Shown here piece after piece: positions 51,857 through 60,924 of a DNA stretch of 64,000 nt. A model generated the notes under the pieces. The model did no database searches. It worked only from the letters and a program-made list of their open reading frames with translations, and was not told the origin of the DNA. Position 1 is the first letter of the stretch. Each line of letters opens with the position of its first letter. The position numbers and the translations under genes were made by a program. Origin of the DNA: CAWBLP01 sp963789495 (lineage in GTDB: Bacteria > Pseudomonadota > Alphaproteobacteria > Acetobacterales > Acetobacteraceae); assembly GCA_963789495.1 (NCBI GenBank), contig CAWBLP010000007.1, forward strand, positions 1 to 64,000, given 5' to 3'.

Positions 51857-53650
51857 TCAGCCGCTCTGTGTGCGTGCCTTCGGCGGCAGCTCGATCTTCA
51901 ACGACAGCTCCTTCAACCGCGCCGCGGAAATTTCTGCCGGCGCGCCCATCATCAGATCCTCGCCCTGCTGGTTGAGCGGGAACAGGATCACCTCGCGAAT
52001 ATTCGGCTCGTCTGCGAGCAGCATCACGATCCGGTCGATCCCCGGTGCCGATCCGCCATGCGGCGGCGCCCCGTAACGAAACGCGTTCAGCATGCCGCCG
52101 AACCGCTTTTCCACCTCGTCCGCGGCGTAGCCGGCGATCTCGAAGGCACGCACCATGATATCCGGCCGATGGTTGCGGATCGCGCCGGATGACAATTCGA
52201 TACCGTTGCACACGATATCATATTGGAACGCCTTGATGGTCAGCGGGTCCTGCGTGTTCAGCGCCTCCATTCCGCCCTGCGGCATGCTGAACGGGTTATG
52301 GCTGAAATCGACCTGTCCGGTTTCCTCGTTCAGTTCGTACATCGGAAAGTCGGTGATCCAGCAGAAGCGGAACGCGTTCTTCTCGACCAGGCCGAGCTCG
52401 TCGGCCAGGCGCATGCGCACCACGCCGGCGAATTTCGGCGCGGCGTCCAGCTTGCCGGCGGCGAAGAACACCGCATCGCCAGGCTGCAGCTTGCACGCGG
52501 TGCGAATGGCCTCGGCGCGGTCGGCATCCAGATTGCGCGCGATCGGCCCTTTCGGTCCGTCGGCATCGAACACGATGTAGCCGAGGCCGCCGGCGCCCTC
52601 GGCCCTCGCCCACTCGTTCAGCTTGTCGAAGAAGCTGCGCGGCTGACCCGCGGCGCCGGGGGCGGGAATCGCCCGCACCACACCACCGGACGCGGCAATG
52701 CGGGCGAACAGGCCGAAGCTGGAGCCGGCGAAATGCTGCGTCACATCGGTGATGCGCAGTGGATTGCGCAGGTCCGGCTTGTCGCTGCCGTATTCCAGCA
52801 TCGCGGTCTCGTACGGAATGCGCGGGAACGGCGGCTCGGTCACGGTTCGCTCGCCGGCGAATTCCTGGAACACGCCGGCGATCACCGGCTCGATGGTCGC
52901 GAACACGTCTTCCTGGGTGACGTAGCTCATTTCGAAGTCAAGCTGATAGAATTCGCCGGGGGAACGGTCGGCGCGTGACGCCTCGTCGCGGAAGCAGGGC
53001 GCAATCTGGAAATAGCGGTCGAAGCCCGCGACCATCGCCAACTGCTTGAACTGCTGAGGCGCCTGCGGCAGGGCGTAGAATTTCCCGGGATGCAGTCGCG
53101 CCGGCACCAGGAAGTCGCGCGCGCCTTCCGGGCTGGAGGCGGTCAGGATCGGTGTCTGGAACTCGGTGAATCCGGCGTCGATCATGCGGCGGCGGATCGA
53201 GGTGATCACGCCGGCGCGCAACATCATGTTGCGATGCAGCTTCTCGCGGCGCAGATCGACGAAGCGGTATTTCAGCCTTATGTCCTCGGGATAGCGTTCC
53301 TCACCGGCCACCTGCATCGGCAGCACCTCGGCGACCGACTGTACGGCCAGGTCGTTGACGCGAAGTTCGATCTCCCCGGTCGGCAGGCGTGGATTGACCG
53401 TGCCGGCCTCGCGATGCACCACGTCACCGGTGACGGTAATGACGCTTTCGACGCGGATGGCGTCGGCCGCGGCAAAGGCGGGGGAGCCGGCCGGGAAGAC
53501 GCATTGCGTCATGCCGTAATGATCGCGCAGGTCGATGAACAGCAACCCTCCGTGGTCGCGCTTGGAATGGACCCAGCCCGACAGGCGGGCGGCGTATCCG
53601 GTATCGCTGGCGCGCAGGGCGCCACAGGTATGGGTGCGGTAGGCGTGCAT
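51857..53650 (-). CDS. aspS: Aspartate-tRNA ligase
   Basis: The 597-residue class II synthetase has an N-terminal OB anticodon-binding domain (residues 1-105), motif 2 (FDRYFQIAPCFRDEASRADR, near residue 210), a bacterial GAD insertion (about 300-420) and motif 3 (GGSAPGIDRIVMLL, near residue 550). It charges tRNA-Asp; whether it also charges tRNA-Asn depends on the presence of asnS or gatCAB elsewhere. Length is typical of bacterial AspRS. Confidence 0.95.
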   Translation of the reverse strand: MHAYRTHTCGALRASDTGYAARLSGWVHSKRDHGGLLFIDLRDHYGMTQCVFPAGSPAFAAADAIRVESVITVTGDVVHREAGTVNPRLPTGEIELRVNDLAVQSVAEVLPMQVAGEERYPEDIRLKYRFVDLRREKLHRNMMLRAGVITSIRRRMIDAGFTEFQTPILTASSPEGARDFLVPARLHPGKFYALPQAPQQFKQLAMVAGFDRYFQIAPCFRDEASRADRSPGEFYQLDFEMSYVTQEDVFATIEPVIAGVFQEFAGERTVTEPPFPRIPYETAMLEYGSDKPDLRNPLRITDVTQHFAGSSFGLFARIAASGGVVRAIPAPGAAGQPRSFFDKLNEWARAEGAGGLGYIVFDADGPKGPIARNLDADRAEAIRTACKLQPGDAVFFAAGKLDAAPKFAGVVRMRLADELGLVEKNAFRFCWITDFPMYELNEETGQVDFSHNPFSMPQGGMEALNTQDPLTIKAFQYDIVCNGIELSSGAIRNHRPDIMVRAFEIAGYAADEVEKRFGGMLNAFRYGAPPHGGSAPGIDRIVMLLADEPNIREVILFPLNQQGEDLMMGAPAEISAARLKELSLKIELPPKARTQSG

Positions 53651-53753
53651 CGTCGCAGTTCCCAGGCAGAGGGCGGGCAGACAAGCCCCGGGCTTTCCGG
53701 CAAGTCAAGCCGCAGGATTTCAGGCCCGTCGGTTCGCCATTCGGCGTGGCGTT

Positions 53754-54723
53754 TCAGACCACCTGGTTGCGCAGGATCGTCTCGCCGCGCCAGAGCCGAT
53801 CCAGATTCTCCAGCAGGATCTCGATCACGTTCGCCTCGTATTGCCGCGTCTCGCCCGCGGTGTGCGGCGTGATCAGCACGTTCGGCATCGCCCAGAGCGG
53901 CGAGTCCGCGGCGGGCGGTTCCGGATCGGTCACGTCCAGCGCGGCGCCGGCGATCTGCCTGGCTTGCAACGCCGCGAGCAGCGCCGGTTCGTCCACGCAG
54001 CCGCCGCGGGCGCAGTTCACCAGGAAGGCCGAAGGCCGCATCGCCGCCAGCGCGGCCTCGCCGATGACGCCGCGGGTTTCGTCGGTCAGGGCGCAGGTCA
54101 GCGCCACATAATCCGCCTGCGGGAGACATTGCGGCAGGTCGGCCAGTGTATGCACCGCATCGGCGGCACCCCGGCCGGCGGAAACATCGCGGCGGAAGCC
54201 GATGACGCGCATGTCGAACGCCTTTGCCAGCTCCGCCAGTCGGCCACCGATACGGCCCAGGCCGACCACCAGCAGGGTTTTGCCGCCGAGTTCGTCCTCC
54301 CGCTGCGTCAGGTCGCCGATCATGCCGCGCCAGATTTTTCGGCCCTGATTGTCACGGGCCTCGGGCAGGCGGCGCGCCAGGGACAGGATCAGCGCCAAGG
54401 CGTGCTCTGCCACCGCGCGCGCATTCACCCCCTGGGCGCTGGCCAGTCGGATGCCGCGTTCCGCCAGGGCAGGCTTGTCGGTACTGGTCGGTCCCCGAGC
54501 TGATGGACTGAATGAACCGCAGGCGTTGGGCGTTTGGTATCAGACCATTATGCCACATGCCGGAGGCCAGCAGCACGTCTGCTTCGCTAATCCGCTGGTC
54601 CAATTCGGCCCGTTCACGCAATTCGAAGCTCTTGATGCCGGTGTTCAGGGCGTCGAAGCACGCTTTCATCTGGTAGGCGGCATGGGCGAAGCAGATCGTG
54701 ATCTGGTCTTTGGGCGGCAGCAT
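53754..54723 (-). pseudogene. D-2-hydroxyacid dehydrogenase, frameshifted
   Basis: Two minus-strand frames join to one dehydrogenase. The first, from the ATG at 54723, gives ITICFAHAAYQMKACFDAL to IQSISSGTDQY. The second gives DKPALAERGIRLAS, then the NAD-binding VVGLGRIGGRLAELA, VNCARGGCVDEPALL and ITPHTAGETRQYEANV. The break is at about 54490, where one extra base (a C in GTACCGAC) shifts the frame. The joined product has normal length and conserved Arg, Glu and His catalytic positions. It is either a recent pseudogene or a sequencing error; without the shift it would be a GHRPR-like NAD(P)-dependent reductase. Confidence 0.8.
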
Positions 54724-54850
54724 GGCACGGGTCCTGTCCGAGGCGTTCTCAGCCTGCCACAGCGCGTCGCGGTGGACCAAGTCGACCGGCGTGACACCTG
54801 GGGTAGCCGCGGGCGGGCCAGGCCACGGCCGAGGGCCAGACGGTCTGGCG

Positions 54851-55585
54851 TTACGCGGCCGGTTCCCGGCGGAACGTCACCACCAGCACGTCACGGTAGC
54901 CCGGCTGCCCGGGATCGACCGGCTGCACCGGCGTGACCCCGTGCATCACCCGCCGATCATCGACCAACGCGGCGTCCAGCGGCTCGGTCAGCGTGAAGCT
55001 GCCCAGCGTATGTCCGTCCAGGTCGTGGATCGAGGTGACCCCGCTCTGCACGTTACGGCGGCCGATCAGCAGCACCAGCACATGGTCCACCCCGTCGCGA
55101 TGCATGCCCTCGGGTGTCGGACGGCCCGCTTCGTCCCCACGCGCCTCGATGCGGAACTGGTGCGTCTCGACGTGCCAGGCTGGCGTCTGGGTCAGCCGCT
55201 CGAACAGCACGCGGCAGGTCCGCAGGATCGCCGTCATGCTGGCGCCCCTGCCGATCTCAGGCAGAATCGGCGCGAACCAGCGCTCGATGCCGCCGTTCAG
55301 CGCGTTGTAGTCGCGGCTCTGGTAATGCGGCTGCTGTGGCTGGCGGGTGATCGCATCCTGCCCGGCGGCCGCGGCGAACACGGCATGCCGGCGTTTGCGG
55401 TAGCGCCCGCCGTCGGCCATGTAGGTGTCCAGGCCGAGGTCGTTCCAGCTCTGCGCGAACGCCTCCCAATCCGCCAGCGTGCCGTGCGCTTCCAGCAAGG
55501 TGCGCATCGTCGCGCCGTGCACGAAGGCGAACCCGTCGCCGGCAACCGCCGCCGTCAGCCCGTCCAGGTCCAGCACCTCGCTCAT
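54851..55585 (-). CDS. 2-oxoglutarate/Fe(II) dioxygenase family protein
   Basis: The 244-residue product has the BsmA-like 2OG-Fe dioxygenase layout. The metal motif H-x-D is seen in PEGMHRDGVDHVLVLLIG, then SIHDLDGHTL, the distal His in VDDRRVMHGVTPV, and an Arg in YRDVLVVTFR. Its stop codon overlaps nothing, but its start overlaps the stop of the MscS gene by four bases, so both come from one message. Relatives hydroxylate free amino acids; the substrate here is unknown. Confidence 0.78.
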   Translation of the reverse strand: MSEVLDLDGLTAAVAGDGFAFVHGATMRTLLEAHGTLADWEAFAQSWNDLGLDTYMADGGRYRKRRHAVFAAAAGQDAITRQPQQPHYQSRDYNALNGGIERWFAPILPEIGRGASMTAILRTCRVLFERLTQTPAWHVETHQFRIEARGDEAGRPTPEGMHRDGVDHVLVLLIGRRNVQSGVTSIHDLDGHTLGSFTLTEPLDAALVDDRRVMHGVTPVQPVDPGQPGYRDVLVVTFRREPAA

Positions 55586-58059
55586 GTCGGACGTGGTTCG
55601 GCTGCTTCCGGCGCGGCTTCCAGCTCCGGCGCGCGGACCGGTACCCCGCCTTCGATCACCAGTTTGCGGTGGGGGAACGGGATCTCGATTCCGAGCTCGT
55701 CAAAGCGCTTCTTCATCCGACGATTGAACTCCCGCGTGACCGACCAGCGTCCGAACGGCGTGCACATGATGCGGCATTTGATCATGACCGAGGAGTCGCC
55801 GAGTTGGTCCAATCCCCATACTTCCAGGTCGTCCAGAACGATTGTCTGCCACGGTGGTTCGGTGCGCATCTCCTTGGCGATCTGCTTCAGCACCTCCAGC
55901 ACGCGGTCATAGTCCTCCTTGTAGGCGACCCCGGCCAGGATCACTGCGCGGCTGTAGTCTTTCGTCATATTGGTGACGGTGGTGACCGAGCTGAAGGGGA
56001 TCACATGCACCGAGCCGTCCTCCGAGCGGAGCCGGATGGTGCGCACCGACAGGCTCTCCACCACGCCGGCGAGGTCGCTGACCCGCACCACGTCGCCCAC
56101 CTGCATCGCGTTCTCCAGCAGCAGGAACATGCCGGTGATCAGGTCCTGCACCAGTTTCTGCGAGCCGAAGCCGATGGCAACGCCGACGATGCCGGCGCCG
56201 GCCAGCAGGGGGGCGATGTTCAGGCCCACCTCGCTCAGCACCATCAGCCCGGCAACCACCAGGATGGTGACCAGCAGGGACGTCCGCAGCAACGGGAGCA
56301 GGGTGCGCAGCCGGGCGGAGCGGGCGAGCTGGGCTTCCTTCTGGAGCTTGGCGAGGTGCCGCTGGATCGCGGCATTCACGAATTCCCACACCGCAAGTGC
56401 CATCAACAGGGTGATGGCCAGGGTCAGCAGCGAGGAAAAGATGCGGTGTCCCAGCGGATTGGTGACGAACCAGGTCAGTGCCTCCAGCCCGTAGATCTGG
56501 AGCAACACCAGGATGCACAGCACCGCCACCAGTGCCCGCAGTAGCCCGGCGAAGGCGGGGTGATACAGGCGGAGCCGAGCTTCCAGGCCGGGGTAGCGGC
56601 TGGCGTGGTCCGCGGTCAGCCGCAATGTCCGGTCGAGCCCGCCGATCAGCAGGATCAGCACCAGCCGCGCGCCGACCAGCACCACGGTGGTGAAGACGAA
56701 GATGCGCAACAGCCAGGCGAAGCCGTGCGGGACTTCCACCGCCCAGACCAGCCAGACGGCAACGATGAAGAACAGTGCGATCCAGTGCCAGGCTGCGGCA
56801 AATCCGGTCCGCAGCCGCGCCATCACGCCGGTCTCCCCTGGCGGTGCACGCAGCCAGCTGCGCACCGCGCGGCGCTTCTGCACCACGATGATCGCGAGGC
56901 TGATATGCAGCATCAGGCCCACCGCCTTCAGCACCGCCTCGTGGGCGACATCGGACAGGCCCAGCAGCAGGCCGACTTCCGCAATGGCGTAGCCGAACAC
57001 CGCGATCGCCACCAGGCGGCGAGTCCAGCGCATCAGATAGCTCGACGTCGAATCGCGCAGGTGGAACAGGCGCAGGCGCGTGCTGTCGGGCGATAGCAGC
57101 ATGCGCGCGACGCTGAGCAGGATCAGGCAAAGCGCATAGGCGTCGACCACTGCCAGCAGCACGAGGCGGCTGATGTTCTGCCCCCCCAGCGCGGTGCCGG
57201 CGATCAGATGGCCCACCAGCACGAAGCCGACCGCCGGAACCAGGTCCAGCAGCAGCCGGGCCAAAGCGAGGGGGACGCGGCGCAGTTGGGTCCAGGCGGA
57301 GGGGCGGTGCGGCGGTGGTGGCAATTCCAATTCGCCGGCCTCGGCGCGGGCTTCCGGATTGTCCGGTGGTTGCAGGAGGTGGCCGTCACTCTCCGGATGG
57401 GTTTCGGCTTGCGTCGGATCCAGGTCGCCGCCACGCAGACCATTGACTGGGGCCATGTTTTGCAGCGCTCGGATCGGCCGCCGCACCGCTCGGCGCAGCG
57501 CGAACTCGACCGCCAGCGCGCAGAGCATGGTGACGATCAGGCGCCAGACGGTGTCCTCCAACAGATCGCGCGCCCAGGGATTGGTCGCCATCCCCGTGGC
57601 CCAGTTCCAAATCAGCGGCACGCTCTGCACCGCGTGCAGGGCCGTCACCGCTTGGGCGCCGGTCCGATTGAGGAAATCGGAGGCGGTGACCAGCACCTGT
57701 GCGCCCAGACTGTCCGGGGCGAGAGGGATCACCAGATTGTCCCCACCCGATTGCGGGGCTGCGGCCGGTGTGGTGGGAGCTACCGGCGTCGCCGGTGCCG
57801 GCTGGTTTGAAGCGGGCGTTGCTGTCTGCGCCGGCTGTGCCGTCTGCGCCGGTTGCGACGGCTGCGCAGGTGAAGCGGATTGCGCGGCAATGATGGCCTG
57901 CAACGTGGCTGAGAATTCCGCCCGCCGTTTGGGATCGTTCAGCAGATCAAGCGTAGCCCGCGCCTGGTCCGGTGTGATCGCGATGGCAGGCGGCTGCGCT
58001 GCCCCCAGTCGGAGAGGCAGCAGCACCAGGCCGAACAATAGAATCCAGAGTCGCATCAT
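55582..58059 (-). CDS. Large MscS-family mechanosensitive channel
   Basis: The 825-residue protein has a signal peptide (residues 1-22), a periplasmic Ala/Pro/Gln-rich region, roughly ten membrane segments, and a C-terminal MscS core. The core includes the pore helix GAGIVGVAIGFGSQKLVQDL near residue 620 and the beta domain MQVGDVVRVSDLAGVVE. It resembles the larger MscS homologues (MscK/YbiO type) that release solutes on hypo-osmotic shock. The tail ends about 90 residues after the beta domain. It is translationally coupled to the 2OG oxygenase gene downstream. Confidence 0.85.
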   Translation of the reverse strand: MMRLWILLFGLVLLPLRLGAAQPPAIAITPDQARATLDLLNDPKRRAEFSATLQAIIAAQSASPAQPSQPAQTAQPAQTATPASNQPAPATPVAPTTPAAAPQSGGDNLVIPLAPDSLGAQVLVTASDFLNRTGAQAVTALHAVQSVPLIWNWATGMATNPWARDLLEDTVWRLIVTMLCALAVEFALRRAVRRPIRALQNMAPVNGLRGGDLDPTQAETHPESDGHLLQPPDNPEARAEAGELELPPPPHRPSAWTQLRRVPLALARLLLDLVPAVGFVLVGHLIAGTALGGQNISRLVLLAVVDAYALCLILLSVARMLLSPDSTRLRLFHLRDSTSSYLMRWTRRLVAIAVFGYAIAEVGLLLGLSDVAHEAVLKAVGLMLHISLAIIVVQKRRAVRSWLRAPPGETGVMARLRTGFAAAWHWIALFFIVAVWLVWAVEVPHGFAWLLRIFVFTTVVLVGARLVLILLIGGLDRTLRLTADHASRYPGLEARLRLYHPAFAGLLRALVAVLCILVLLQIYGLEALTWFVTNPLGHRIFSSLLTLAITLLMALAVWEFVNAAIQRHLAKLQKEAQLARSARLRTLLPLLRTSLLVTILVVAGLMVLSEVGLNIAPLLAGAGIVGVAIGFGSQKLVQDLITGMFLLLENAMQVGDVVRVSDLAGVVESLSVRTIRLRSEDGSVHVIPFSSVTTVTNMTKDYSRAVILAGVAYKEDYDRVLEVLKQIAKEMRTEPPWQTIVLDDLEVWGLDQLGDSSVMIKCRIMCTPFGRWSVTREFNRRMKKRFDELGIEIPFPHRKLVIEGGVPVRAPELEAAPEAAEPRPT

Positions 58060-58190
58060 GCCGTGCGACCGACCACAAACCGTGTCGGCCGGTCAACTGC
58101 TGCGAGGCGCGCCGGGTGCCCTTCCCCGCTCCTGTTATTTCAATATGATAACGGCCTGTCCTCACGGAATCGCCTGACCCGTTCCTCGAT

Positions 58191-58516
58191 GTGCTCCTCG
58201 ACCTCGACGGACAGGTGCTCGTGGTGGACCCGGAGGGCCGCCACTGGGTCCGGCTTGTCGTCTCGGGCGTGCCGGCGTCCCCGGGGAAGCCGCATGAGCT
58301 GGACTACGCGCTCGTGCTGCACCGGCCGGACGGCGAGCGGCTGGCCGACTTCGCCAACGCCCCTACGGTGGAGCGGCAGAACCGAGGCGGGCCGCAGGAT
58401 CATCGTCACCGGCTGCGAAGGATCGGGGCCTTCGAGTAGCGGGATGTCGCGACCCTGCTCGCCGACTTCTGGGAGACCGTGGGGCGGTGTTGCGCGAGAG
58501 AGGCGTGATCCCATGA
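58191..58516 (+). pseudogene. TumE-family toxin, nonsense and frameshift mutant
   Basis: The frame from GTG 58191 reads LLDLDGQVLVVDPEG, HELDYALVLHRPDGERLADF and QDHRHRLRRIGAFE. It then meets a TAG (58437-58439) where TumE relatives have Tyr (FEYRD). Reading on gives DVATLLADFWETV, then a shift of frame leads to AVLRERGVI and a TGA at 58514-58516 overlapping the next ATG. Both faults lie in the conserved C-terminal helix, so the toxin should be inactive. Confidence 0.65.
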
Positions 58517-58704
58517 CCACCTTGAAGGTGGGCATCGCCAGCTGCAGGGACAGCGCCGGGAGACAGATCATCACGCCGGCCATGGCTCCGAGGTTTGCAG
58601 CAACAGCGCGCGGATGGCGCTGCGGAGCATTAGCAGTTCTGTGCCGAGATGATGTCGGCAAAGGGATGCGCGAAGCCGCGGTCGTGCCTATTGTCAGGCG
58701 ATGA
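58513..58704 (+). pseudogene. Truncated TumA-type antitoxin remnant
   Basis: From an ATG overlapping the toxin stop (ATGA) the frame begins MTTLKVGIAS, the typical opening of TumA antitoxins. The helix-turn-helix body that should follow is absent; the remaining 50 codons look like unrelated sequence and run into the start of the next gene. The first ten codons are all that is left of the antitoxin. Confidence 0.5.
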
Positions 58705-58895
58705 AGTCCGTATTCACTGTCCTGATCGCTGTTTTGATGTTTGCCACCCTCGGGGTGTTGATCGCCGGCATGGTGGGCATGGTGCGTGGCGGCGGAAATC
58801 CGGCGCGCTCCAACCAGCTCATGCGATGGCGGGTGATCCTGCAAGGTGCGGCGCTGTTGTTGTTCGCCATCCTGATGAGCCTGCTGCGCTCCTGA
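58701..58895 (+). CDS. Small HIG1-like twin-transmembrane protein
   Basis: The 64-residue product has two hydrophobic segments (about residues 5-28 and 44-61) joined by GGGNPARSNQLMRWRVILQG, the loop typical of HIG1-domain proteins. Mitochondrial relatives attach to respiratory supercomplexes; bacterial ones are poorly studied. Its start overlaps the end of the antitoxin remnant. It is convergent with flgD, with eight bases between the stops. Confidence 0.75.
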   Translation: MKSVFTVLIAVLMFATLGVLIAGMVGMVRGGGNPARSNQLMRWRVILQGAALLLFAILMSLLRS

Positions 58896-58903
58896 GCGGA
58901 GCG

Positions 58904-59584
58904 TCAGTCGCCGACCGACCGCACCTTGTCGAAGCCGACGGTCAGGGCGCCGAGCTGCAGCTGGACGGAGCTGTTCTGGCTTTGCACGCCGGTTGCGGTG
59001 CCGGACACGGCGAACGGCAGCGCTGTCGTCGTGCCGTCGAGATTGCCGCCGCTGACCACCACCTTGTAGGACCCGTCGCCCAGGCTGCGGCCGGTGTTGT
59101 CCTTGCCGTCCCAGGTCCACTCGTTGTTGCCCTTCACCGCACTCAGTGACGCGTCACGGATCTTGGTCCCGGCGTCATTGTAGATCGCAATCGCGGCGGG
59201 CTCTGCTGCCGGCGCGGTGAAGCTCACCTTGCCTTGTCCGTTCTGCAGCGGGACATGGTCCGAATCGACGGTGACCTGGCGTCCCAGCATCGCGGAGGAC
59301 TGCATGACCTCGCCCGCCTGGGTCAGCTGAATGAGCTGCGTCAGGCTGGTATTGGTGTTGATCTGCTGCTCGACCGAGGAGAATTGCACCAGCTCGCTGG
59401 TGAACTGGTTGGTGTCCAGCGGGCTGGTCGGATTCTGGTTCTGCAACTGCGTCATCAGCAGCTTGAGAAAGTCACCGAAATTGCTGGACAGCGCGCCAAG
59501 CGCGGTGGTCCCGGAGCCGCTGCCGGCATTGCTTGCGGCGGCGGCCGCGCCGCTCTGCTGGGCGGCGACAGTGGCGATGCTCAT
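58904..59584 (-). CDS. flgD: Flagellar hook assembly (cap) protein FlgD
   Basis: The 226-residue protein carries the canonical FlgD N-terminal block DFLKLLMTQLQNQNPTSPLD (residues 38-57), then ELVQFSSVEQQ. A tudor/fibronectin-like C-terminal domain includes NEWTWDGKDNTGRSLGDG. It caps the growing hook. The start is the ATG at 59584, 13 bases after the fliK stop, so fliK-flgD form an operon. The rest of the hook operon (flgE and others) would be expected to the left, but an unrelated small gene follows instead. Confidence 0.9.
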   Translation of the reverse strand: MSIATVAAQQSGAAAAASNAGSGSGTTALGALSSNFGDFLKLLMTQLQNQNPTSPLDTNQFTSELVQFSSVEQQINTNTSLTQLIQLTQAGEVMQSSAMLGRQVTVDSDHVPLQNGQGKVSFTAPAAEPAAIAIYNDAGTKIRDASLSAVKGNNEWTWDGKDNTGRSLGDGSYKVVVSGGNLDGTTTALPFAVSGTATGVQSQNSSVQLQLGALTVGFDKVRSVGD

Positions 59585-59597
59585 GCGGCGTGCTCCA

Positions 59598-60599
59598 TCA
59601 GGCGGTAATATCGAGGCCGGCACGGAACCATCCGCGCGCGGCCGGTTCGGCGGTGTCGCGCAGGTCCCCGTCCGGTGGAGGATCCCAACGCGGCTGGTGG
59701 GACGGCTGGCCGGTGCCGCCGGAGTCCGCTCCGCCCGATGCCGGATCGCCGGCATTCTGCGCGGTGGGCGTCGGCTGCACCGTGCCGGTCGGCACCGGCG
59801 CGGCCACGTGGAAGGTCAGGCTGCGCCCGTCATTGGGCAGGCCCGCCTGGTCCAGGGTGCGTTGCAGTTCCGGCTGGTCGCGCAACAGCAGCGTCAGGGT
59901 TTCCGGCCGCTGCACGGTTATGTCGACCCGCACCGGCGCATCGCCCAGGCGCTCGATACGGACCTCCACCTGCCCCAGTTCCGCCGGCTGCAATCGCAGG
60001 GTCAGGTGCTGGGCACCGTCTGCGCCGCGGGCCAGCGACACCAGCGCGGGTGCGAGCTGCGCTGCCGGGGAGTGGGCCGGTTGCGGCGTGGCCGGCTGGG
60101 CGGGACGTGTCTCCGCGGCGGCGTGAGGTGCCGACGGGTGCGGTGCCGCCATCGCGATGGGATCGGGCTGATCCGGCGATGCCGCCAGGGACGCGCCGGC
60201 CGGGGCGTCCGAGGCGCCGGCCGATGTATCGGCGAACCACGCGGGGGTGGATCGCTTGGACGGGCCCGCAGCGTCCGAGGGGGTGGTCAGCGGCAGCGAA
60301 GAGCCGGACGAAGTGGGGGCCTGGTCAGCCGTGGCTGCGTCGGAGGAGAGGCTGGACAATGCGCGCAGGGTGGCAGCGTCCGCCGCCACCGCGGTGGCGG
60401 CCGCTCGCTGCGAACGTGACGGGCCGGGCGGGTCCTGTGCCGGTGTAATGGCCGGGGCCAGCGCCGCAGCCATGGCGGACGCCAATCCCAGCGCCGAGGG
60501 TGGCGCGTCGGGTCCTTGTGGGGGTGGAAGCTGCTTGTCCAGGGACTCTTTCCGCCGTGGCGGGCCGGTTGGCCGGGATGCCGTCTGATCCGGGTTCAC
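59598..60599 (-). pseudogene. fliK: Flagellar hook-length control protein FliK, 5' end disrupted
   Basis: The C-terminal part has the FliK hook-binding domain (LTLRLQPAELGQVEVRIERL, near residue 198, then VRVDITVQRPETLTLLLRDQ), preceded by a Pro/Ala-rich ruler. The frame opens with a GTG at 60599, but the DNA upstream to 60830 reads as a similar Pro/Ala-rich peptide in another phase (PASEVLNPLATPDGLAGG, then DEIAAPAAPPPEASQGD). The gene seems to have lost one frame position near 60600-60645 and to have had its original N-terminus cut off by the IS21 element. A shortened protein from the GTG might still be made. Confidence 0.65.
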
Positions 60600-60924
60600 C
60601 TCTGCCGCCGGATCGACCCGAGCAGGAATGGGCGGCGGAACTCATTGCTGCGTCGCCCTGGGAAGCTTCGGGGGGCGGTGCGGCCGGCGCCGCGATCTCG
60701 TCGCCCGCCGGTCCGACCAGAGAATGACCGGGGGGCAGGACGGGATCCCGCTCGGGTTGGGCGGGCGGTGCATCACCGCCGGCGAGCCCATCCGGAGTCG
60801 CCAGCGGATTCAACACCTCGGACGCGGGTGTGTTGAGTTCCATTGAGAACTGACCCGGGTTGGCCGGAATTTTCCACTGAGAATTGACCCATGTTCGAAC
60901 CTGCCCCGGCTGGCATCAGCGGGG

